NCBI GenBank assembly: GCA_012295275.1
Contig: CM022676.1
Span: forward strand, 3,992,258 to 4,002,257
Length of the DNA stretch: 10,000 bases
From: Chrysomallon squamiferum
Taxonomy: Eukaryota; Mollusca; Gastropoda; Neomphalida; Peltospiridae
Direction: 5' to 3'
In this document: positions 1-10,000 of the stretch, piece after piece
Layout: every line of letters starts with the position of its first letter
Position numbering within the stretch: position 1 is the stretch's first letter
Position numbers and translations under genes: made by a program
The notes under the pieces: generated by a model
Told to the model about the DNA's origin: nothing
Database searches by the model: none
Seen by the model: only the letters and a program-made list of their open reading frames with translations

Positions 1-235
<235 letters not shown>

Positions 236-348
236 TCTGTTCTTGTAAGTGTATATTAATGACATATTACTATTATGACAATATATGGTATTTAGATATA
301 AATATTATATATGTATTCATTGGCGCTCACGTGTTTGTGTAAATATTG

Positions 349-376
349 TCATGTATGTATGTATGTATGTATATAA
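349..376. repeat. (ATGT)n short tandem repeat
   Basis: About five to six copies of ATGT, the same tetranucleotide that decorates the TA block at the start of the window and the tract near 6770-6806. Confidence 0.85.
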
Positions 377-377
377 T

Positions 378-687
<310 letters not shown>

Positions 688-761
688 GCTCTCATCTTCT
701 TCCCTTTATTCATAAAACATCTAACCTACGCCATTCAGTCAGATTCATCCAGTAACAGCAA

Positions 762-789
762 CATCATCATCATCACCATCATTAACTCA

Positions 790-830
<41 letters not shown>
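762..830. repeat. (ATC)n followed by a 37-base A run
   Basis: Bases 762-782 are ATC triplets with one ACC interruption, and 794-830 are 37 consecutive A. A long pure A run can mark the tail of a retroposed element, but no recognisable SINE or LINE body was seen upstream: the preceding 75 bases are ordinary sequence and before that is the CT tract. Confidence 0.8.
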
Positions 831-831
<1 letters not shown>

Positions 832-1300
832 ATCATCTATATTAAATAAAATCGTAACACGGCTGTGCTTTTCAGTTCCCCGCTTTGTTCTGTTGTATTG
901 TGTTTTTCCTCCCACGCAGTAAGAGCACCGCTTCGATAAATAAAAACTCGTGTGACACTCGGTTATAATTTATAGTCTAGTATGATCGCTTCGCAGCTGA
1001 GGTCAAGCGACGATCTCTTATATTCGTGTGTTTCTCGTATTGTTTGTTATTCTTGTGTTTTAGCAAGACCCGAGCTGAAACGTTCGGGTTAAATGTGGCT
1101 GTTTTCTGAATGCAGTAATACCGATAGAAATGTAAAGACATGAATATTATAGTTTCTGTTTTAGTAACAGTGTAACTGATAGTGAGATTTGTTGTATCCG
1201 TTGTTTCTTTTTTTTTTTTTTTGTTAAAGGATAGTTTAAAGCTTTAAATAGAACTGGGAGAATTAACTAATAACTTTTATGGTTTACTTTTCTTTTTGTT
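831..1300. other. Non-repetitive spacer upstream of the ETS exons
   Basis: This is the only substantial non-microsatellite DNA in the first 1.7 kb. No open frame with sensible amino acid composition was found and no convincing promoter. It contains two short inverted repeats (about 984-1014 and 1067-1090) and a 15-base T run at about 1208-1222. It could be intron of the ETS gene, since the exon at 1693 begins at a splice acceptor, or it could hold a transposon remnant. Confidence 0.5.
1067..1090. repeat. GC-rich hairpin, stem ACCCGA/TCGGGT
   Basis: ACCCGA at 1068-1073 pairs perfectly with TCGGGT at 1084-1089. A further G-T and C-G pair extends the stem inward, leaving a TGAAAC loop. It stands out as a GC-rich stem in AT-rich DNA. 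Its role is unknown; small hairpins of this kind occur near the ends of some non-LTR retrotransposons, but that link is a guess. Confidence 0.55.
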
Positions 1301-1301
1301 T

Positions 1302-1303
1302 CT

Positions 1304-1389
<86 letters not shown>

Positions 1390-1390
1390 A
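1302..1390. repeat. (CT)n microsatellite upstream of the first coding exon
   Basis: CT dinucleotides with two TTTCT interruptions; 1321-1380 is perfect. It lies about 300 bases before the acceptor at 1692, so it is probably intronic. It is complementary to the (GA)n tract in the next intron at 2176-2281. Confidence 0.95.
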
Positions 1391-1585
1391 GTCCTTATTT
1401 TTACTCTCTCTCTCATATTTGAGGTCATACAGAGGAAATGATTGCAATTTATAATAACGATAATAATCGTTATAACAATCATCATCGTTATAGTCATCCT
1501 TATCATCATTTCATGATCATTTTTATTATAACTGAACACCATCCACTAAATGTTTGTTTTCTTGTTTGTTTATTTTTTATGTTTA

Positions 1586-1611
1586 TTTTTTTTTTTTTTT
1601 TTTTTTTTTTA

Positions 1612-1642
<31 letters not shown>

Positions 1643-1675
1643 TTTTATTTTATTTTATTTTATTTTATTTTATAT
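1586..1675. repeat. T25 run, (ATT)n, (ATTT)n and (ATTTT)n
   Basis: A run of 25 T at 1586-1610 passes into ATT triplets (1611-1630), ATTT repeats and then ATTTT pentamers (about 1641-1671). It ends just before the TTTTTCTATTTCAAG acceptor at 1692, so it extends the polypyrimidine tract of that splice site. Confidence 0.9.
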
Positions 1676-1736
1676 TATTTTTCTATTTCAAGAAGAAACA
1701 ACGAAAACAACAAACAGGAAACGAAAGCGACTGGAT

Positions 1737-4734
<2,998 letters not shown>

Positions 4735-5300
4735 GAAGTTGTCTGAACGCCTGGTTTAAAGCAGACCGAAATATCTGTTTGAATTTTTTTTTTTTGCTAT
4801 GACGTCACAGTGACGCAAGCTACGGTCCGGTTACGTCAGTTGGACGGCGCCTAACTATGATGACCATTTGTGAAGAAGACGAAGAAGTCTTTCTTACGTG
4901 TTTCGTAATGTTACGCTTGTTACACATGTTTTTGACGATCGGTCTGAACAGTAAGATGCAGAAGATGAAAAGAAAAAAAAAATAATAATAATAATAACAT
5001 GGAGCTGACTTTTTATGAAAGAGATAGAAAGAAGGACGGTTTAAGAAAGAAGGTATGAAGAAACAATTCAGATATACTTTTCAATAGACTTTTTTTTTTC
5101 ATATATATATATATATATATATTTTATGTTGATTTTGTTAAGCAGAAAATTATATTTTTCAGATACAAATGATGTATTATTCATGCTGTTGATTATTTTG
5201 TATGTTTTCATAAATGTATATTCAATATGTTTATTAATATTTACATGAACTCTGTTTATATAACTGCTAACATATAATAAAAACAGCCACCTATTTTTTT
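4735..5300 (+). other. 3' UTR of the ETS gene
   Basis: It runs from the TGA at 4732-4734 to a likely cleavage site about 15-25 bases past the AATAAA at 5276. It starts GC-rich with CRE-like sites and becomes strongly AU-rich after about 4970, with (ATA)n at 4981-4996 and (AT)n at 5101-5121. AU-rich 3' UTRs often shorten mRNA half-life; that is an inference here. If the ETS frame really ends at 4237, the UTR would start there. Confidence 0.7.
5276..5281 (+). promoter_or_regulatory. Polyadenylation signal AATAAA
   Basis: A canonical AATAAA, followed 15-45 bases later by a T-rich stretch (T12 at about 5294-5305, then CTTACTTTTCC) of the kind expected for the downstream element. It is the first good signal after the stop codon. 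Confidence 0.75.
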
Positions 5301-5304
5301 TTTT

Positions 5305-6090
5305 TCTTACTTTTCCTCTTTTCGTATTGAAAAGGGATATAACAAGCTTTTTATTATATTTAAATGTAAAGGAATTATATAAATGATTAAAACAGACATA
5401 TAATCATATAAATAAATAAATAGTCTGCTAAATAACTGGGTAATTAATTAAGCATAAATGATTATCTTCGCTAATTAGTATAATACATAGAATATATATC
5501 TAGCCAAATATTGTCATATGTAATCATAAAAAAACAAATACCAGATATCTGGCAGGTCCAGAAATATATGCAAATCTATTCTGGAAATTTCTTGTTTATA
5601 TACCATTATCTCATTATTTTGCATGTGAATATTTATCAAGATGTAATTCATTATTGTTGTAAATTCGTTGATTATGAAAAATATTTTCTGACTAGTTGTG
5701 ATTCGACTAGTCCGTAATTAAGGTTTAGACGCTGGTTCGTCCGACCTGTCAGTTTCACTTTTGATCTCATTCATTTTCGTTGTTTGCTTCCTTCGTACAG
5801 CAATCGTAGGTTTTCGGCTGTTTCCGTAAATGGAAAAATTTGTCTGTAGGATAGACCGTATTTTTTTTTCTTCTACCATTTTTATTTTATTTTACTTTAA
5901 TTATATAATTTATTTTATTTTATTATTTTATCTTTTATTTTATTTTATTTTTTTAAGAATGAAATTTTTTTTGTAACAGTGATATATTTATTGTAATTTA
6001 AAATATATTGGGATGAAATATACTGGAGACGAACACGAAAATAGTCGATCTCTCCCGAATGCCGATCTACCCTTTCATCTTTGTGTTCAT
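5305..6090. other. AT-rich intergenic spacer, no gene
   Basis: Very AT-rich, with (AATA)n near 5410-5421, an (ATTTT)-rich stretch at 5879-5955 and a short perfect hairpin at 5690-5712 (GACTAGT, 9-base loop, ACTAGTC). The only open frame of note (5511-5717) has unremarkable hydrophobic/Tyr/Ile composition from AT-rich DNA and no recognisable domain. Confidence 0.7.
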
Positions 6091-6093
6091 CAC

Positions 6094-6094
<1 letters not shown>

Positions 6095-6143
<49 letters not shown>
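6095..6143. repeat. (ATT)16 microsatellite
   Basis: An uninterrupted ATT trinucleotide run of about 16 copies. Confidence 0.95.
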
Positions 6144-6144
<1 letters not shown>

Positions 6145-6301
6145 TGATTTCTAATCTTGTAGATTAATGCCTTATTGAAAGTACAGAATATACATATTAT
6201 TAAAATATACTCAAAATATTTTAATGTTCGGTTATTAGTCATAGCAGAAAATCGTTCAAGCGAAGGAGTTTGTGTAACATCCGTATCTGTGATATATTTC
6301 A

Positions 6302-6416
6302 TACAGACAGACACATACACACGTACATACATATACACACACATCCATACACACATTTGCACACACCCGCAACACAGCCATACAAACAGACGTACATACA
6401 GACAGACATTAACTCC
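6302..6416. repeat. ACAC/ACAT/CAGA-rich tract
   Basis: An imperfect mix of CACA, ACAT and CAGA units; the open frames in both directions are low-complexity Thr/His/Tyr or Cys/Val/Tyr artefacts. The adjacent DNA up to 6630 is AT-rich, with an (AT)n run at 6487-6504. Confidence 0.8.
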
Positions 6417-6633
6417 AAATGCTAAGAAACTAAACTGCTCAAATTGATTACGTATATTTTTTTGTAAATATTCACAGTTGTAATGTATATATATATATAT
6501 ATATAAATTGTTTGTTATAAAGCGAATTTTTTACGTTTCTGTACAGTGGTTTGTAAATTTATATAATTTTTATAATAAAACAATTCTTAAATTTTAAATA
6601 TCGTTTTTGTCTTTGAAATATAGGCTGTGAATA

Positions 6634-6638
<5 letters not shown>

Positions 6639-6681
<43 letters not shown>

Positions 6682-6769
6682 TATGTGTATGTGCGTGTTG
6701 AATGACTGAGTGTAATTCTTACCTCTATCTATCTATATATCTATCTATTTATCTATCTATCTATATATG

Positions 6770-6803
<34 letters not shown>

Positions 6804-6806
6804 TGT
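6639..6806. repeat. (GT)n then (CTAT)n/(GTAT)n
   Basis: GT dinucleotides at 6639-6678, about 45 bases of mixed sequence, then CTAT repeats (6724-6764) grading into GTAT repeats (about 6771-6806). The same GTAT unit appears at the start of the window. Confidence 0.92.
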
Positions 6807-7150
6807 ACATGCTTGTAGACAAACAGAGAAACAGAGGTAACTGGTAATATTAAAGAAATAATAAAGAGAAAAAATTAAAGTTAAAAGAAAAAAATATAAA
6901 CATTTCGACTTAGTCTGGCATCAGTGATTATTTCTGTGAGTCAGGAAGGTGACAAACATGCAGTCTCACTGACAGTTATCAAAATGTTCAAAATGGCGGT
7001 TAATAACAAGGCAGCCCATACCATCAAGTTTGAAATATCACAAATAGGAAATTACCTGGAATGTGAAGGATTGACACTGAAAACGTGTCTGTGATGATTA
7101 TGAAATGTCACATGCTAAAGAGAAATTGATCATTTATTTAGTCAGTATAC
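6807..7150. other. Unique spacer without a recognised gene
   Basis: The first 90 bases are A-rich; about 6900-7140 is mixed, non-repetitive sequence with no open frame of useful length. No RNA gene or mobile-element signature was recognised. Confidence 0.6.
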
Positions 7151-7256
7151 TTGTTTATTTATTTATTTATTCTTTTTATTTTATTTATTTATTCTTTTTA
7201 TTTTATTTATTTATTTATTATTATTATTATTATTTATTTATTTAATTTTTTTTTTC
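7151..7256. repeat. (ATTT)n / (ATT)n low-complexity tract
   Basis: ATTT tetramers with CTTTTT interruptions repeated in two near-identical halves (about 7151-7190 and 7181-7220), then ATT triplets and a T run ending in TTTTTCAG. The T run plus CAG looks like a splice acceptor, but no coding frame follows it. Confidence 0.9.
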
Positions 7257-7315
7257 AGTATTCAGTAATAGTGCAGATAACGCAATACGTTTTTTCCCAC
7301 CAAAACATGATCTCA

Positions 7316-7330
7316 CCCCCCCACCCCCCC
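7316..7330 (-). other. Potential G-quadruplex (G7-T-G7 on the minus strand)
   Basis: The plus strand reads C7-A-C7. Its complement offers four GGG tracts separated by single bases, which meets the classical quadruplex rule with 1-base loops. Confidence 0.6.
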
Positions 7331-7732
7331 ACAGTAGAAGAATATTTATTTCGTACGTCACATACAAAATATCTGTCTAATGACCATACACATTCTCTCA
7401 TAGTGCGGTCACAAACACAACAACATCTTTTCCCCGCTGAAATTAGATTATGGTAATTATTACGCTGTATCCATTTCATCTTAAGCTTCCTATTTCACAT
7501 CAAAAAGTCTTAACACATTCAGGAGTTAGAATGACACTTTACCAGTATCATACGTTTACACAAGAGAACATTGTTCATCGCATTACTTTTATTCTATTAT
7601 CGTCAGATGACGTAATTCATTGAGTATCTCAGCTTGGACAAGTTAAAACTTAAACTTCAGTGTCACATTACGAGAGCAGACGATACTTAACATTTTGCCG
7701 CCAAGACGATTTCTTTCAGCGAATAGCTATTA

Positions 7733-7906
7733 TCATCATCATCATCATTATCTTTATCACTGCAATGATCATCACCTCATTTATTTTATTTATTTATTTA
7801 TTTCGTCTACACCATCGTAATCGTCAATACAACCATTATTTTTTATTTTATTTATTATCATTTTTATCTTAATCATCATCATCACCATCATTATTTCATT
7901 TATTTG

Positions 7907-7942
<36 letters not shown>

Positions 7943-7988
7943 TTTTTGTAATTGATGTTCTTGTTGGTATTATTTATTTATTTATTTA

Positions 7989-8012
<24 letters not shown>
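7733..8012. repeat. ATC/ATTT/ATT low-complexity block with T26
   Basis: (ATC)n at 7733-7748 and 7871-7892, ATTT runs at about 7779-7803 and 7968-7990, (ATT)n at 7911-7942, then a long T run ending at 8012. Amino-acid translations are Ile/Leu/Phe-rich and meaningless. The block separates two of the diverged repeat units. Confidence 0.9.
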
Positions 8013-8019
<7 letters not shown>

Positions 8020-8271
8020 GAAAGAAAGTAAGAAAGAATCTTCTTTCCTATTCATTGCGGAATATTTTATAATAAAATAGTTCAGTCTCACAACTTACTG
8101 TTCTCACATAACTGCAGCAGACGACATGATACATTTTTTCCCGTGAAACCAACGAATAATGATCTGTTATCATTTCTGAACAAAACGTTTCATCCAGACT
8201 TATAGCATTTTGCACGTTCTGTCAAAATTATTACGACATACGATACAATACTGTATATTTTTGCCGCATTT

Positions 8272-8455
8272 ACAAAAAAAAAAAAAAAAGAAAAAAATCA
8301 AAAAAATCTTGCATCAACATTTTAAACATTTTGTCACACAGCAACGCAAAACTACCCCAACTATTTCCCCTTCAGAGACAACAACAACAAAAAAAAAAAA
8401 AAAAAAAAAAAAAATTATATAAAAAAAATTAAAAAAAAATTAAAAAAATTATATA
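8272..8455. repeat. A-rich runs
   Basis: Poly(A) at about 8273-8289 and 8389-8414, followed by AATTAAAAAAA repeats to about 8455. The Lys/Thr-rich open frame across it is not a gene. Confidence 0.9.
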
Positions 8456-8600
8456 TAAAATATCTTTCAGCGGATAACTTATTCCTTTTAGTGTTTGCTT
8501 AATGTCGTAAACGAAATGTTTCATTCCAACAGTCACAGCATTTTAGACATTCTTACACGCCAGACGTAACCGAGCAAATTTCCCGCCAAGACTAAGATCG

Positions 8601-9225
8601 TTTGAGCGGGAATATTTTTCTCTCCCCGTCTTATCGTTTCTGCCATTATCTCGAACGTTTAACCTCGGCCGTCACAACATCGGAATTTCAAACATTCAGA
8701 ACACAAAGCAAAACGCTTAGAACACACTGCTCGTTACTTCAGTTTTATGCACGAGAGATTTATTTATTTTATTTTATTTTTTTTTTTTTATTTCTTAATT
8801 GTTATTTGACTCCACTTATTAAATCAAATCGTTTGTTTAAATGCAGGAGTAACGCACGATATCTGAGATATCTCCGACATTTTTTTTTTTCTCGTTGCGT
8901 TGTGCTTTTGATTAAACAAAATACCCGGTTGTTTTTTTTTTTTTTTTTTTTTTTTATATGGGTGGTCTGTCACAGGATAGGGGAGGCGCGTGTGGTGGGG
9001 GAGGGGGAGAGCTGTTTTGAATTCTTCGCGTTAAAGTGATTTCAATAATTATTAACATTACTGTACAGAAGATATTTTCGCAATGCGTGTCTCTAATTTT
9101 TTTTTTTTTTTTTTAAAGTTGCTTGTTGTTGTGGTTCTCTTTATTCTTTTTATAAGAATGCAGTTAACGGAAAGAAGGAATATTTTATTGCTGTTATTAT
9201 TATATTGTCGATAACTTAGCAGCAT
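8601..9225. other. Spacer with poly(T) runs, no supported gene
   Basis: An open frame at 8602-9039 begins in non-repetitive sequence but passes through T-rich runs (8771-8789, 8881-8890, 8932-8955) that give Phe strings. It has no domain, no good start context and no third-position bias, so I do not call it a gene. A further T run lies at 9098-9114. A G-rich patch at 8980-9010 (GGGGAGG, GGGGGAGGGGGAG) is the only notable compositional break. Confidence 0.6.
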
Positions 9226-9385
<160 letters not shown>

Positions 9386-9648
9386 GAAAGACGTTTGTCT
9401 AATAAAATATCTCAATGTTTTACACGCAATCCTGGCAAGAAAGGTAAACATTCTAAGAATCAAATCACAGTGACTGCCAAGTTACCTGGAAGACCAAACA
9501 GAACTGAAAATAAGAATAAATAAATAAATAATGAAATAATGAAATAAATTTAAAAAAATAATGAAATAAAGGGGTAAAAAAAGAAAAGAGTTTTGATTTT
9601 TATTAACTTAATCATTGTACTCTCTCTGTCAGTCTGTCTGCCTATCCA

Positions 9649-9650
<2 letters not shown>
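9386..9650. other. Short unique spacer with (AATA)n
   Basis: Bases 9400-9510 are mixed sequence with no coding frame. Bases 9516-9570 are AAATA/AATGA repeats. Nothing else is recognised. Confidence 0.6.

Positions 9651-9733
<83 letters not shown>
9651..9733. repeat. (CT)41 microsatellite
   Basis: A perfect CT dinucleotide run of about 41 copies. Leu-Ser and Glu-Arg open frames on the two strands are artefacts. Confidence 0.97.
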
Positions 9734-9737
<4 letters not shown>

Positions 9738-10000
9738 ACCGCTCTCTAAAAAAAAATAAAAAAAATAAAAAAAATAAAGTATACAAAAGTACACTGAGGG
9801 CAACAGAAAGCGAGAGAACAGAAATTTAAAACGACCTTTGACCTGTAAACTCTGCAACACCCTGTTCTCTCCGCCACGGTCGTAAATCAACAACCACGAC
9901 GTCGTCCACGTCGCTTCGTTTACGACTATTTCGTGCTTTAACGTGACATCACTTTGGGTGTTTGCATCTTTTAGCGTAACTGTATGGGCGAATTCCGATA
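9734..10000. other. End spacer with rising CpG content
   Basis: After A-rich sequence to about 9790, the last 170 bases become CpG-rich relative to the preceding spacer. They contain a nuclear-receptor-like direct repeat (9833-9845) and an 8-base inverted repeat flanking a palindrome (9879-9926). No coding frame can be supported before the window ends; the shift in composition may signal a gene or regulatory region beyond it. Confidence 0.5.

Larger units (their letters stand above)
7271..8600. repeat. Family of diverged ~110-135 base repeat units
   Basis: Related segments recur at 7271-7314, 7408-7452, 7661-7733, 8101-8220, 8198-8272, 8311-8375 and 8461-8600. Shared landmarks in order: a GTCACA-like start, GCAGACGA(T/C), ATACATTTTTTCCCGCC-like core with an AAGAC/AAACC tail, CTTTCAGCGRATA, then AAACGTTTCAT and GCATTTTRNACRTTCT leading to the next GTCACA. 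The clearest pairs are 8183-8220 with 8514-8553, and 7676-7712 with 8117-8153. Core-to-core distances of about 106, 123 and 135, or near doubles of these, suggest a decayed tandem array broken up by microsatellites. No name is known to me. Confidence 0.45.

Noticed and set aside
984-1090. Hammerhead ribozyme
   Set aside because: A GAAAC segment and hairpins are present, but the obligatory CTGATGA core is absent.
5731-5752. GGTTCG-containing segment as a tRNA-type B box of a SINE
   Set aside because: The box does not fit the GGTTCRANNCC consensus to the end and no A box or A-rich tail is at the right distance.
8602-9039. A 145-residue open frame as a gene
   Set aside because: Crosses several poly(T) runs, has no motif or codon bias, and its start falls in a diverged repeat unit.

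Overview
The window looks like nuclear DNA of a lophotrochozoan animal, most likely a mollusc (gastropod or cephalopod; I cannot decide between them). The reasons are a single intron-containing animal gene with GT-AG introns, a canonical poly(A) signal, and very AT-rich non-coding DNA packed with long microsatellites: (CT)n/(GA)n, (TA)n, (GT)n, (TATG)n, (ATTT)n, (ATT)n and (ATC)n. The three exons are GC- and CpG-rich islands in this background.

Layout. Bases 1-1690 are simple repeats plus one roughly 470-base unique stretch with small hairpins. Bases 1693-5300 hold one plus-strand gene for an ETS-domain transcription factor of the ERG/FLI/FEV type. Exon A (1693-2022) carries an acidic N-terminal region with a DSGxxS-PPxY motif cluster. 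Exon B (2530-2721) has a four-fold Ser-Pro repeat and a predicted helix. Exon C (3681-4734 plus 3' UTR) carries the complete DNA-binding domain and a long C-terminal region. All three exons join in the same phase (phase 1). Both introns carry a (GA)n tract of more than 100 bases. Bases 5300-10000 contain no gene I can support; they are AT-rich spacer, microsatellites and a family of diverged repeat units at about 7270-8600.

The gene has two notable oddities. First, the ETS frame runs into a stop at 4235-4237, but the adjacent frame stays open and coding-like to 4734, so an apparent frameshift lies near 4085, probably a missing G. Second, six exact TGACGTCA palindromes fall within about 660 bases of the last exon and start of the 3' UTR. 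No viral, toxin, CRISPR, tRNA or rRNA features were seen, and no transposase or reverse transcriptase reading frame.
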